From contig NC_014391.1 in the NCBI RefSeq assembly GCF_000145235.1, positions 3,356,001-3,420,000 on the forward strand: 64,000 nucleotides of DNA, given 5' to 3'. A program made the translations under genes and the position numbers. Source of the DNA: Micromonospora aurantiaca ATCC 27029 (GTDB taxonomy: Bacteria; Actinomycetota; Actinomycetes; Mycobacteriales; Micromonosporaceae). Each line of letters opens with the position of its first letter. Positions within the stretch are counted from its first letter, which is position 1. Shown here piece by piece: positions 24,717 through 33,587 of the stretch. The notes below the pieces were generated by a model, which worked only from the letters and a program-made list of their open reading frames with translations, did not search any database and was not told the DNA's origin.

Positions 24717-26062
24717 CCCGGCCCGGCCTGCGCGCCCGGGTCACCGCGGCGTTCGCCGTCGGGGCGTTGCTGCTGTCCGCGCTGATGGCCCTCTTCTCGT
24801 ACGACCTGACCCGGCGCTCGCTGCTCGACGAGCGGGAGCGCACCGCGGTACGGGCCGCCTACTACGACGCCGCCGTGGTCCGCTCCGGCCTGGACACCGG
24901 CACCCCGGACGTGGTGGCCGTGCTGCGCTCGCTCGACACCGGCAGCGCGCGCCGCCCGCTGCTGCACCTGCCCGACGGCTGGTACGCCCGTACCGCGGAC
25001 GTGGGCGCCAGCTCGGTGCCGGTGGAGTTGCAGCGCGTGGTGGCCGACGGCAAGCCCGCCGTGCAGCGGATCCGGCTCGACGGGCAGCCCGTGCTGCTTG
25101 TCGGCGTGCCGCTGCCCGGCGCGCTCGGCTACTACGAGCTGACCTCGCTGCGGGAGGTCGAGGAGACGTTCCAGGTGGTGGGCCTGGCACTGATCGCCGT
25201 GGCGATCATGGTCGCCGGGGCGGGCGCGGCGCTCGGCTGGTACGCCACCCGGCACAGCCTGCGGCCGCTCACCGCGGTCGCCGACGCGGCGGAACGGATC
25301 GCGGCCGGCGACTTCGCCACCCGGCTCGACCCGACCACCGATCCCGACCTCACCCGCCTGTCCAGCTCGTTCAACGAGATGGTCGACAAGCTGGTGCACC
25401 GCATCGAGCGGGACCGGCGCTTCGCCGCCGACGTGAGCCACGAGCTGCGCTCGCCGTTGCAGACCCTGGCCGCCGCCGCGAGCGTGCTCCACCGCCGCCG
25501 GGAGCACCAGGACGAACGCACCGCGACCGCGGCGGGCCTGGTCGCCGACGAGGTGACCCGGTTCCAGCGCCTGGTCGACGATCTCATCCAGCTTGCCCGC
25601 ACCGAGCAGCCGGCGCACCGCGAGACGGTCGACGTGCTGGAGCTGGCCCGGACCGTCTGCCGGGAGCGGTCGCTGCCGGAGAGCCTGGTGACGGTCGAGG
25701 GCGATGCCCCGCGCCTGTGGTGGGTCGACCGGCGCCGGTTCGCCCAGACGCTGCTGAACCTGGTGGAGAACGCCGAGCGGTACGGCGGCGGGCCGGTCGC
25801 CGTACGCCTCGGCGGGCGCGACGGCGTGGGCGTGCTGGAGGTCGACGACGACGGTCCGGGCGTACCGCCCGGTGACCGCGAGATCATCTTCGACCGGTTC
25901 GTGCGGGGGCGGGCGGCGCACGACCGGGCCGGCACCGACGGCACCGGTCTCGGGCTCGCGCTTGTGGCGCAGCACGCCGCCGCGCACGGCGGTACGGCCG
26001 CGGTGCTGGACCGCGAGCCCGGCGCCCGGTTCCGGGTCGAGCTGCCCGGAGCGCTGCGATGA
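24713..26062 (+). CDS. Sensor histidine kinase
   Basis: A 449-aa transmembrane kinase: TM1 about 10-28, an extracytoplasmic sensor region about 30-155 with no recognised fold, TM2 about 160-182, then HAMP (about 184-236). The H-box FAADVSHELRSPLQT has the phosphorylated His at 243. The ATP-binding domain has N-box NLVENAERYGGG, D/F-box DDDGPGVPPGDREIIFDRFV and the G-box GTGLGLALV. It starts at ATG 24713 overlapping the regulator, and its stop overlaps the lipoprotein start. The signal is unknown; the downstream lipoprotein may modulate sensing, as LpqB does for MtrB. Confidence 0.92.
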   Translation: MTRPGLRARVTAAFAVGALLLSALMALFSYDLTRRSLLDERERTAVRAAYYDAAVVRSGLDTGTPDVVAVLRSLDTGSARRPLLHLPDGWYARTADVGASSVPVELQRVVADGKPAVQRIRLDGQPVLLVGVPLPGALGYYELTSLREVEETFQVVGLALIAVAIMVAGAGAALGWYATRHSLRPLTAVADAAERIAAGDFATRLDPTTDPDLTRLSSSFNEMVDKLVHRIERDRRFAADVSHELRSPLQTLAAAASVLHRRREHQDERTATAAGLVADEVTRFQRLVDDLIQLARTEQPAHRETVDVLELARTVCRERSLPESLVTVEGDAPRLWWVDRRRFAQTLLNLVENAERYGGGPVAVRLGGRDGVGVLEVDDDGPGVPPGDREIIFDRFVRGRAAHDRAGTDGTGLGLALVAQHAAAHGGTAAVLDREPGARFRVELPGALR

Positions 26063-26622
26063 GCCGCCGGCGGCTCCTGCCCGCCCTGCTCGCGGCCGTG
26101 CTGCTGGCCGGCTGCGGGGTGCCGGTGGACGACGAGCCCCGCCTGGTGCAGACGCCACCGGGCGCGTTCCCGACCCCCACGGTGTCCTCGACCGCCGACG
26201 GCGACGGGCGGGTGGACGAGCCGTTCTGCTTCGTCCGGGACGACGGGCTGGTCGTGGTCAAGCGCCGGGTGGACGGGCTGCCGGAGGTGGATGCGCACCT
26301 CCAGCACCTGCTGGCCGGTCCGGACGGCGGCGAGCGCCGTCAGGGGCTGGCCACGGCGCTGCCCGGCACGGTCGCGGTGGCCGGGGCGACGCTGGCCGGC
26401 ACGCTCGCCACGGTCGACGTACGCCAGGCCGGGGAGGAGACCGGCCGCAACGACGAGGTGCTGGCCTTCGGGCAGATCGTGTGCAGCCTCACTCAGCGGC
26501 CCGACGTGTTCAGCGTGGCGTTCCGCCGGGACGGCCAGCCGCTGGAGGTGCCACGCGCGGACGGGAGCCTCTCCGCGCTGCCGCTCACCGCCGCCGACTA
26601 CCGGCCGCTGTTACCTCGCTGA
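26059..26622 (+). CDS. GerMN-domain lipoprotein
   Basis: A 187-aa lipoprotein with signal RRRLLPALLAAVLLAGC (lipidated Cys about residue 19). The mature part contains a GerMN-type domain (about 70-165: DAHLQHLLAGPDGGERRQGL, LATVDVRQAG, AFGQIVCSLTQRPDVFSVAF). GerMN domains occur in LpqB and GerM. The 4-bp overlap with the kinase gene makes a functional link likely. Unlike LpqB it lacks the C-terminal beta-propeller, so it is a minimal version. Confidence 0.8.
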   Translation: MSRRRLLPALLAAVLLAGCGVPVDDEPRLVQTPPGAFPTPTVSSTADGDGRVDEPFCFVRDDGLVVVKRRVDGLPEVDAHLQHLLAGPDGGERRQGLATALPGTVAVAGATLAGTLATVDVRQAGEETGRNDEVLAFGQIVCSLTQRPDVFSVAFRRDGQPLEVPRADGSLSALPLTAADYRPLLPR

Positions 26623-26678
26623 CACCCTTCATCGCCGCTGTGTCCGTATATGAACCGAAATCTCCATCGTCCGTTCGG

Positions 26679-26706
26679 TTGATTTGGTGGTGACCTTTGG
26701 TCTAGT
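26679..26706 (+). promoter_or_regulatory. Candidate promoter for the sigma factor gene
   Basis: TTGATT (26679-26684) and TCTAGT (26701-26706) with 16-bp spacing, 57 bp upstream of the sigma factor ATG, in a locally AT-richer stretch. Alternative registers (TAGTGT) are possible. Confidence 0.35.
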
Positions 26707-26763
26707 GTGGCTGGCACGACCGGTGTGGGAGGCCACCCGTTCTCCGAGGACAGGAAGGGCAGC

Positions 26764-27573
26764 ATGACCACGATGACCATGGGATCGACCGCCACCGAGG
26801 TGCACCGCGCGCCGCAGACGGGCGAGGAGACCCGCGCCAGCGAGCTGATCGCGGCGCTCGCCGCACTGCCGGCCGACCACCCGCAGCGGGCCGCCCTGCG
26901 CAACCAGGTCATCGAGGCGTGGCTGCCGCTGGCGAACCACCTGGCCGCCCGCTACAGCGGTCGCGGCGAGCCGGCCGGTGACCTGGCCCAGACCGCGGCG
27001 CTCGGCCTGATCAAGGCAGTCGACCGGTTCGACGCCTCGCGCGGTGTCGACTTCGCCGGCTTCGCCATCCCGACCATCCTCGGCGAGATCAAGCGGCACT
27101 TCCGCGACCGCACCTGGAACATCCGGGTTCCCCGGCGCCTCCAGGAGCTGCGGCTGCGCATCTCCGAGGCCAACAGCACGCTGACCCAGACGCTCAACCG
27201 GGCCCCGACCGTCGCCGACATCGCCGCCCACCTCGACGTCACCGAGGAAGAGGTGCTGGAGGGCCTGGAGGGCGCCCGCGCGTACAACGCGGTCTCGCTG
27301 TCCACCCCGATCGGCGACGGCGACAGCGCCACCGAGCTGGGCGACACGCTCGGCACCGAGGACAACGAGTACGAGCTGGCCGACCTGCGCGCCTCGCTCG
27401 GCCCGGCGCTCGCCACGCTCGACGAGCGGGAGCAGAAGATCCTCACGCTGCGCTTCTACGGCAACCTGACCCAGAGCGAGATCGCCGCCCGGGTCGGTGT
27501 CTCCCAGATGCACGTGTCCCGGCTGCTCGCCCGCGCCCTGACCAAGCTGCGCGGCCAGCTCACCGAGGCCTGA
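26764..27573 (+). CDS. SigB/SigF-type alternative sigma factor
   Basis: A 269-aa sigma-70 family member of the group 3 (SigB/F/G) type. Region 2 includes DLAQTAALGLIKAVDRFDAS and RGVDFAGFAIPTILGEIKRH-FRD (about residues 75-122). Region 3 follows (LQELRLRISEANSTLTQTLN), then region 4 with LTQSEIAARVGVSQMHVSRL (about 237-256). Such factors direct stress or developmental regulons and are usually held by RsbW-like anti-sigma kinases. None is adjacent, but two STAS proteins lie 3-4 kb upstream. The ATG at 26764 is used; an upstream GTG at 26707 lies in the likely promoter. Confidence 0.9.
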   Translation: MTTMTMGSTATEVHRAPQTGEETRASELIAALAALPADHPQRAALRNQVIEAWLPLANHLAARYSGRGEPAGDLAQTAALGLIKAVDRFDASRGVDFAGFAIPTILGEIKRHFRDRTWNIRVPRRLQELRLRISEANSTLTQTLNRAPTVADIAAHLDVTEEEVLEGLEGARAYNAVSLSTPIGDGDSATELGDTLGTEDNEYELADLRASLGPALATLDEREQKILTLRFYGNLTQSEIAARVGVSQMHVSRLLARALTKLRGQLTEA

Positions 27574-27582
27574 TCGACCCTT

Positions 27583-27621
27583 GACGCGACCCCCGCCGGC
27601 CCGTCCGGCGGGGGTCGCGTC
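27583..27621. terminator. Perfect 17-bp bidirectional terminator
   Basis: GACGCGACCCCCGCCGG (27583-27599) pairs perfectly with 27605-27621 around CCCGT. It lies between the convergent sigma factor and GH87 genes, 4 bp beyond the latter's stop, so it can serve both. Confidence 0.8.
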
Positions 27622-27624
27622 GTG

Positions 27625-29625
27625 TCACCAGCGCGAGGGCGGGGGCGGCGGCACCACCGGCGGCCGGTCGTCGCAGGTGATGGTGTTCGGCAGCAGCCAC
27701 GGGGCCAGCCACCCGCCGTCGTTGCCACCCAGATCGGTCAGGGCGAACTCCGACCCGGCGGGTGTGAAGTGGAACGACCCGCAGTTGTTGACGCCGACCG
27801 CGCCCACGTTGCGGGCGTCGACGTTCGCGAAGCTCGCCCCGCCCGCCGTACGCGCGCTGACCACCGACGTGCCGGTGCCGTCGACCCGGATGTCGCGGAA
27901 GCGGACGTTGTCGATGCGGACGCTGTCCTTCACCGGCCAGTCGCTGACCAGCATGATCGCGTTGTAGGTGCTGTCCAGGTACGCGTCGCCGGTCACCTGG
28001 ATGTCCGCGGCGTCGATGCTGCGGTCCAGCGCGTAGAACCAGATCGCGCCGAGGCCGATGTTCCAGTTCAGGTCGTACGTGCCGGCCCGCACAGTGGTGT
28101 TGCCGGTGATCCGCAGCCGGCCGGTGAACGGCTCGGCCCCGAACCGGGAGCCCACCTGGATCGCGCTGCCCTCGCGTACCGGGTCGGCGATCAGGTTGTG
28201 CGCGACGGTCAGGTCGGCGCCGCCGTACAGCGCGATGCCGTTGGCGAGCACCGGCGACTGCACCGTGTTGTAGGCGAACGTGTTCGACGCGTTCGCCGTA
28301 CCCTCCGACCACATCGCCAGCGCGTCGTCGCCGCTGTTGCGGACCACCGAGTTCGTCACCGACGAGTGCGTGACGCCGGTGTGGAAGTTCAGCCCGTCGG
28401 CGATCTGGTCGGCGATCACCGTGTTCGTGACCCGCAGGCCGGTCATCGGCCCGTCGAACCACATGCCGACCTTCGTGTGGTGCAGGTAGAGGCCGTCGAT
28501 GGTGCTGTGGTTCAGCGCCCCGCCGACGGCGTTCACCTGGTCGGTGTCGATTCGCTCCCGCACGTCGCCCTCGATCGCGAAACCGGACAGGTGCACGTCC
28601 CTGCTGCCGCCGTCGGCGGCGTCGCGGCCGTAGAAGCCGACGCCCGTGTGGCGGGAGCCGTCGGGCGCCGGGGTGTCCAGGGCGACCTCGCGCCCACGCA
28701 CGATCGTGTACCAGCTCCCGGCTCCGGCGATCGTCACGTCGTCGACGATTATGTGCCGGTTGACCTGGTAGGTGCCCGGCGGCAGGTAGAGCGGGCGGTC
28801 CACCCGGCGGGCGTACGCGATCGCGCGGTCGAACGCGTCGGCGGACTCCCGGCGGCCGGTCGGGTCGGCGCCGAAGGACAGCGCGTTCACCGCGCGGGGG
28901 ACCACGCGGGGCGGGGCGACCAGATGCGCGTCCACCAGGTCGATCACCGTCCACGCGGCGGCCGTGCCGCGCGGCGCGGTCAGCCGGACCACCTCGCCGG
29001 CCCGATGGGTACGGCCGAGCAGCAGGCGCTGCTCGTCGTAGAAGTGGTGCGGCCGGAACGGCTTGCTGATCACCGGCGCGGGCGTGGTGGCGGCCGGGAC
29101 GCAGGAGCACTCGGTGATCCACCAGTCCGGGTGCAGCAGGTCGGCGCCGGGATCGTTTGTGAACGGGTACTGGTTGTAGAGCCAGGCGTACTGCGAGGTC
29201 AACGTCATGGTGCGGGCGGGCGCGTGCCCGACTGACACCCGCAGCGGCGCGGTGATCCCGCCGCCGCCCGGCGCGTCCGGGATGCTGTAGCGCACGGTCA
29301 GCGCGTTCGTGGCCCGGGGGAGCGTGAGTTCGACGTACTGGCCGGGCAGCAGGCGTACGGCCCGGCGGCCGGACGCCTCACCGGCGAGTGTGTACGCCGA
29401 CCGGTCCGGCCCGATCACGGCGCCGGTGGTCCGGCCGTGTTCCGCCTCCTGTTCGACGTAGTCCACAGTCGCACCGCGACCGGCCACGAGCGCGGGGTCC
29501 AGCCCGGCGCGGGTCACCACGGGAGCCGGTCCGCGCGGCGGGCCCGCAGTGGCGGCACCGGGCGGTACGAGCAGGGCGGCGGCGACGAGCGCCGCCGCGA
29601 GGATCCTCGGCACGCTCCGCGACAT
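27625..29625 (-). CDS. Secreted GH87-type alpha-1,3-glucanase/mycodextranase (copy 1)
   Basis: A 666-aa secreted protein. The signal peptide ends near ATA|GP (about 28). An N-terminal beta-sandwich (about 50-220) with VEQEAEHGRTTGAVIGPDR and ASGRRAVRLL occurs in all three GH87 proteins here. A right-handed beta-helix starts at LSFGADPTGRRESADAFD. The catalytic signature is Asp410 in QIADGLNFH and Asp433-Asp434 in SGDDALAMW. The 23/24-residue spacing equals that of the three catalytic Asp reported for bacterial GH87 enzymes such as Agl-KA/Agl-FH1. There is no carbohydrate-binding module. It is divergent from the LacI gene and has a good promoter. Confidence 0.85.
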   Translation of the reverse strand: MSRSVPRILAAALVAAALLVPPGAATAGPPRGPAPVVTRAGLDPALVAGRGATVDYVEQEAEHGRTTGAVIGPDRSAYTLAGEASGRRAVRLLPGQYVELTLPRATNALTVRYSIPDAPGGGGITAPLRVSVGHAPARTMTLTSQYAWLYNQYPFTNDPGADLLHPDWWITECSCVPAATTPAPVISKPFRPHHFYDEQRLLLGRTHRAGEVVRLTAPRGTAAAWTVIDLVDAHLVAPPRVVPRAVNALSFGADPTGRRESADAFDRAIAYARRVDRPLYLPPGTYQVNRHIIVDDVTIAGAGSWYTIVRGREVALDTPAPDGSRHTGVGFYGRDAADGGSRDVHLSGFAIEGDVRERIDTDQVNAVGGALNHSTIDGLYLHHTKVGMWFDGPMTGLRVTNTVIADQIADGLNFHTGVTHSSVTNSVVRNSGDDALAMWSEGTANASNTFAYNTVQSPVLANGIALYGGADLTVAHNLIADPVREGSAIQVGSRFGAEPFTGRLRITGNTTVRAGTYDLNWNIGLGAIWFYALDRSIDAADIQVTGDAYLDSTYNAIMLVSDWPVKDSVRIDNVRFRDIRVDGTGTSVVSARTAGGASFANVDARNVGAVGVNNCGSFHFTPAGSEFALTDLGGNDGGWLAPWLLPNTITCDDRPPVVPPPPPSRW

Positions 29626-29691
29626 CGGAGCACCCACTTTCTCGGGGGGGACGGGTGGCCTCGGCGGCGCAGGCCATCGACAAGGTTCCTC

Positions 29692-29721
29692 ATGTTATTC
29701 CGGTGCTCTGTTGCCTTTCAA
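29692..29721 (-). promoter_or_regulatory. Promoter for GH87 copy 1
   Basis: On the minus strand TTGAAA (29721-29716) and TAACAT (29697-29692) are 18 bp apart, giving a leader of about 60 nt before the ATG at 29625. The divergent region 29626-29826 is clearly less GC-rich than its surroundings. Confidence 0.5.
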
Positions 29722-29766
29722 GCATCAATCTGCTCGCATCTTTCGGACCGCCTGCCTCCGCACGCG

Positions 29767-29819
29767 GCAAGAACCGACCACTTCAGCTGTTCATTTCTTG
29801 CAAGAATCCGACGTACGAT
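29767..29819 (+). promoter_or_regulatory. Promoter and MalR-like operator of the LacI gene
   Basis: TTCTTGCAAGAA, a perfect 12-bp palindrome at 29795-29806, lies between a weak -35 (TTCATT, 29790-29795) and a -10 TACGAT (29814-29819). A further half-site GCAAGAA is at 29767-29773. The -10 sits 7 bp before the GTG start, implying a leaderless transcript. The TTCTTGC half-site recurs three times at the importer promoter. Confidence 0.65.
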
Positions 29820-29826
29820 TGCCGCC

Positions 29827-30828
29827 GTGACGAAGCGCCTGACCGAGGTGGCCCGCAAGGCGGGCGTCAGCGAGGCGACCGTGAGCCGGGTGCTCAACGG
29901 CCGCGGCGGCGTGTCCGAGGCGACCCGGACCGCCGTGCTGACCGCCCTCGACGTGCTCGGATACGAGCGCCCGACGAAACTGCGCGGCGAGCGTGCCCGC
30001 CTGGTCGGCCTGGTCCTGCCGGAGTTGCAGAACCCGATCTTCCCGGCCCTGGCCGAGGTGGTCACCGGCTCCCTCGCCCAGCGCGGCTTCACCCCGGCGC
30101 TCTGCGCCCGCACCATCGGCGGCGTGCCGGAGTCCGGATACGTGGAGATGCTGCTCGACCACCAGGTCAGCGGCGTCATCTTCGCCGGTGGCTCGTACGC
30201 CCTCGCCGACGCCTCGCACGAGCACTACCGGCGCCTGACCGACCGCGGCCTGCCCGTGGTGCTCGTCAACGCCGGCGTCGAGGAGCTGGGCTTCCCACGG
30301 GTGTCCACGGACGACGCGGTCGCCGTCGAGCAGGCGTACGGGCACCTGCGCTCCCTCGGCCACGAGCGGATCGGCATGGTGCTCGGCCCGGCCGACCACG
30401 TGCCCTCGCGCCGCAAGCTCGACGCCATGGTCCGGGCCGCCGGCTGGGGCGAGGACCGGTCCCTGGTGGAGCGGTCCAGCTTCTCCATGGAGGGGGCGCG
30501 GGTCGCGGCCACGAAGCTGATCGAGCGCGGTGCGACAGGGATCGTCTGCGCCAGCGACGTGCTGGCGCTGGGCACCATCCGGGCCGCCCGCCGCCTGGGC
30601 TGCGCGGTACCGGCCGACGTCTCGGTGGTCGGCTTCGACGACTCGGCGTTCATGACCTGCACCGATCCGCCGCTGACCACTGTGCGGCAGCCGATCGAGA
30701 CGATGGGCCAGGCCGCTGTGGACCTGCTCGTGACCCAGATCGAGGGCGCCGGCGTGCTGCACGACGAGCTGCTGTTCGAGCCCGAGCTGGTGGTACGCGG
30801 CTCCACCGCCCCCGCCCCTCGCCGCTGA
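29827..30828 (+). CDS. LacI-family (MalR-like) sugar-responsive repressor
   Basis: A 333-aa LacI regulator. The HTH TEVARKAGVSEATVSRVLNG is at residues about 5-24, the hinge region at about 45-60, then a periplasmic-binding-like effector domain (VGLVLPELQNPIFPALAEVV; GIVCASDVLALGTIRAARRL; VSVVGFDDSAFMTCTDPPLT). It sits upstream of an alpha-glucoside importer and GH13 gene, the arrangement of MalR/AglR. Its operator half-site TTCTTGC is close to the TCTTGCAG-type sites of Streptomyces MalR (established knowledge). The probable effector is maltose-like or nigerose-like oligosaccharide. Confidence 0.9.
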   Translation: MTKRLTEVARKAGVSEATVSRVLNGRGGVSEATRTAVLTALDVLGYERPTKLRGERARLVGLVLPELQNPIFPALAEVVTGSLAQRGFTPALCARTIGGVPESGYVEMLLDHQVSGVIFAGGSYALADASHEHYRRLTDRGLPVVLVNAGVEELGFPRVSTDDAVAVEQAYGHLRSLGHERIGMVLGPADHVPSRRKLDAMVRAAGWGEDRSLVERSSFSMEGARVAATKLIERGATGIVCASDVLALGTIRAARRLGCAVPADVSVVGFDDSAFMTCTDPPLTTVRQPIETMGQAAVDLLVTQIEGAGVLHDELLFEPELVVRGSTAPAPRR

Positions 30829-30890
30829 CCCCCGGCGGCTTCCGCCGCCTCGCCCTGCCCCGCCTCGCCCTGCCCCGCCGCGCCTCGCCA

Positions 30891-30974
30891 CGTCCGTCGA
30901 TCTTGGAGTAATGGCGCCCGGAATGCGGCCTACTTCCGTTATCTGAAGTGCCACAACTCCAAGATCGACGGACG
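30891..30974. repeat. Intergenic GATC palindrome, copy 2
   Basis: Perfect 19-bp terminal inverted repeats, CGTCCGTCGATCTTGGAGT at 30891-30909 and its complement at 30956-30974, enclose 46 bp of partly complementary sequence. It lies between the lacI stop and the importer promoter and is the best-preserved copy of the family. Confidence 0.75.
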
Positions 30975-30992
30975 ACTGACGCCGCAGTCGAG

Positions 30993-31045
30993 TTCTTGCA
31001 TTCTTGCGTCCGCATCTTGCTGGGTTCGGTTCGCGTCGCTACAGT
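30993..31045 (+). promoter_or_regulatory. Importer operon promoter with direct-repeat operator
   Basis: TTCTTGC at 30993-30999 and 31001-31007, plus TCTTGC at 31015-31020, are direct repeats. The last overlaps the -35 TTGCTG (31017-31022), which is exactly 17 bp from the -10 TACAGT (31040-31045). The binding-protein ATG is at 31188. Repressor binding here would block RNA polymerase. The remaining leader 31046-31187 holds nothing else recognised. Confidence 0.65.
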
Positions 31046-31187
31046 GACTCCACTCACACCTGACCCGGGGCGCGGTTTCCGGAGGCAGGGCGCGCGCCGG
31101 TTGCCGTTCCACCACCTGAGGGCAGCCGCGCGGTCACCGCACATCAGTGAAGGCCATGGATACACCCGTTCCCGAAGGGATGGACAG

Positions 31188-32564
31188 ATGTCCGTACCGC
31201 AGTATCGGAAGGTCGCGGCCGTGGCGCTCGCGGCCGGCCTCGGGCTCAGCCTTGCGGCGTGCTCCACCAAGAGCGACGACAGCAGCGACGCCGGCGGCAA
31301 GGTCACCATCACCGTCGACTGCCAGCCGGTCGGCGCGCAGAAGGAACTGCTGAAGAACTGGAACGACGACGTCGCCGAGTTCCAGCGGCAGAACCCGGAC
31401 ATCGTCGTCAAGAGCGTCAGCGTCGGCGAGCAGTGCAACAACCCGCCGGACTTCACCGCCCGCCTCGCCGGCGGCACCGTCACCGACGTGTTCTACGGCT
31501 ACATGACCGACCTCCAGCAGGTGCTGGACTCCGGTCAGGCGATGGACATCGGCCAGTACGCCACCAAGGACACCATCCCCACCTGGGACAGCGTCGACCC
31601 GGCGCTGAAGGAGGTCTTCACCGACGGCGGCAAGCTCTACGCCGTACCGGTGAAGAACTACTCGATGGGCCTGATCTACAACAAGGCGCTGTTCCAGCGG
31701 GCCGGGCTCGACGTGAACAACCCGCCGAAGACCTGGCCCGAGGTGCGGGCCGCGGCCAAGAAGATCTCCGCGCTCGGCGACGGCATCGCCGGGTACGCCG
31801 AGTACAGCGCCGGCAACACCGGCGGCTGGCACTTCACCTCGCTGCTCTACTCCCAGGGCGGCCAGGTGCTCAGCGCCGACGGCAAGAAGGCCGACTTCAA
31901 CAACGCGATGGGCAAGCAGGTCCTGCAGAACCTCAAGGACATGCGGTACGGCGACAACAGCATGGGCAGCAGGCAGCTGCTCCAGTGGGGTGACCTGCTC
32001 ACCAACGCCGGCGCCGGCAAGGTCGGCATGTTCATCGGCGCGCCGGACGCGACCCAGGCGATCGTCAGCCAGTTCCAGGGCAAGTACCAGGACTGGGCGA
32101 TGGGTCCGCTGCCCGGCCAGGACGGGCCGGCCAAGGCCACGCTCGGCGGCGGCGAGGGTTACTTCTTCAAGAAGGGCCTGAGCCCGGAGCAGGTCAAGGC
32201 CGGTCTGAAGTGGCTCGCCTACCAGAAGCTGACCCCTGGCAAGGGCCAGTTCGACTACGTGCGCGCCAAGCCGCAGAACTACCCGGTCGGCCTGCCCCAG
32301 CCGCTGCTGTTCACGAACGGCAGCGACGCGCAGAAGCAGGAACTGGAGCTGCGCAAGGCCAACGCGAACGTGGACACCACCAACTTCGCGGTCTTCGAGG
32401 CCAACCCGGTGCCGATCAAGGGGGAGCCGCGCAACGCCCAGGCCGTCTACGCGGTGCTCGACGCCGCGATGTCCGGGGTGCTGACCAACCCGAACGCGAA
32501 CATCGACGCGCTGCTCAAGACCGCCGAGGACAAGGTCAACCAGCTTCTGGCCGCGCAGAGCTGA
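31188..32564 (+). CDS. ABC importer sugar-binding lipoprotein (family 1)
   Basis: A 458-aa extracytoplasmic binding protein. The lipoprotein signal ends LSLAAC (Cys about residue 25). The fold is of the MalE/family 1 type, with an N-terminal strand KVTITVDCQPVGAQKELLKN, GGTVTDVFYGYMTDLQQ, and KLYAVPVKNYSMGLIYNKAL as sugar-pocket text. It is longer than E. coli MalE. Two permeases and a GH13 enzyme follow. An ATPase (MsiK-like) is not encoded here, which is normal for actinobacterial sugar importers sharing one ATPase. The substrate is inferred to be alpha-linked gluco-oligosaccharides. Confidence 0.9.
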   Translation: MSVPQYRKVAAVALAAGLGLSLAACSTKSDDSSDAGGKVTITVDCQPVGAQKELLKNWNDDVAEFQRQNPDIVVKSVSVGEQCNNPPDFTARLAGGTVTDVFYGYMTDLQQVLDSGQAMDIGQYATKDTIPTWDSVDPALKEVFTDGGKLYAVPVKNYSMGLIYNKALFQRAGLDVNNPPKTWPEVRAAAKKISALGDGIAGYAEYSAGNTGGWHFTSLLYSQGGQVLSADGKKADFNNAMGKQVLQNLKDMRYGDNSMGSRQLLQWGDLLTNAGAGKVGMFIGAPDATQAIVSQFQGKYQDWAMGPLPGQDGPAKATLGGGEGYFFKKGLSPEQVKAGLKWLAYQKLTPGKGQFDYVRAKPQNYPVGLPQPLLFTNGSDAQKQELELRKANANVDTTNFAVFEANPVPIKGEPRNAQAVYAVLDAAMSGVLTNPNANIDALLKTAEDKVNQLLAAQS

Positions 32565-32624
32565 CCCGACCGGAGGTGGGGCCGGCGCACCGGCCCCACC
32601 TCCCCGAGCACCGCAGGAGTCGCC

Positions 32625-33584
32625 TTGGCGCTCACCACCGCCCCCGGTGCCACCCGCCGTCCCGGCCCCGCCGCGCCGACGCCGTCGCGTACCGCCGGAC
32701 GCCGCGCCGGACTCGGCCGCAAGGTCCGGGACAACCTCACCGGGCACGCGTTCCTCATCGGCGCTGTCGTCTGCTTCGCCGTCTTCTCCTGGTACCCGAT
32801 GGTCCGCGGCGTCGTGATGAGCTTCCAGCGCACCCGCCGGGGCGAGACCACCTGGGTGGGCTGGGACAACTACAGCCGGATCATCGCCGATCCGAGCTTC
32901 TGGACCGCCTGGAAGAACACGTTCGTCTTCACCGGCCTGGCGCTCGTCCTCGGCTACCTGGTGCCGTTCTTCGTGGCGATCCTGCTCAACGAGCTGCGCC
33001 ACGCCAAGGGCTACCTGCGGGTGCTGGTCTACCTGCCGGTGATGCTGCCGCCGGCGTCCGCGCTGTTCCTGTTCAAGTTCTACGCGTACGACCCGAGCGA
33101 GGCGGGGCTGTTCAACGCGATCCTCACCGCGCTGGGACTGCCCACGTCGGAGTGGATGCAGTCGCCCACGATGACGATGCCGGCCATGGTGATCGCGTCG
33201 ACCTGGATGAACATGGGCGGCGCCGTGCTGATCTACCTGGCCGCGCTGCAGAACATCCCCGGCGAGCTGTACGAGGCCGCCGAGATCGACGGCGCCGGGG
33301 TGTGGCGGCGCATCCTGCACGTGACGGTCCCGCAGACCCGGCTGATCCTCGCGCTGCTGGCGATGCTCCAGATCGTCGCCACCATGCAGCTGTTCATCGA
33401 GCCGCTGATCCTCGCCAACGGCGCCGGTACGCAGGACTCGGCGACCTCCGTGGCGTACCTGATCTACCAGCACGGGTTCTTCCAGAACGACCTCAACGGC
33501 GCCGCCGCGCTCGGCGTGATCATGCTGGTGGTGCTGGCCGGGTTCTCCGCCGTCTACCTGCGACTGACCGCGAGACAGGACTAG
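32625..33584 (+). CDS. ABC sugar importer permease, MalF-type
   Basis: A 319-aa permease with six helices. The EAA loop reads YEAAEIDGAGVWRRILHVTV (about residues 215-235), the contact site for the ATPase. The Pro/Arg-rich N-terminal tail (1-38) is cytoplasmic. The start is TTG 32625, supported by AGGAG at 32615-32619 with a 5-nt gap. It is the first of the permease pair and is followed by the second after 3 bp. Confidence 0.92.
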   Translation: MALTTAPGATRRPGPAAPTPSRTAGRRAGLGRKVRDNLTGHAFLIGAVVCFAVFSWYPMVRGVVMSFQRTRRGETTWVGWDNYSRIIADPSFWTAWKNTFVFTGLALVLGYLVPFFVAILLNELRHAKGYLRVLVYLPVMLPPASALFLFKFYAYDPSEAGLFNAILTALGLPTSEWMQSPTMTMPAMVIASTWMNMGGAVLIYLAALQNIPGELYEAAEIDGAGVWRRILHVTVPQTRLILALLAMLQIVATMQLFIEPLILANGAGTQDSATSVAYLIYQHGFFQNDLNGAAALGVIMLVVLAGFSAVYLRLTARQD

Positions 33585-33587
33585 GAC

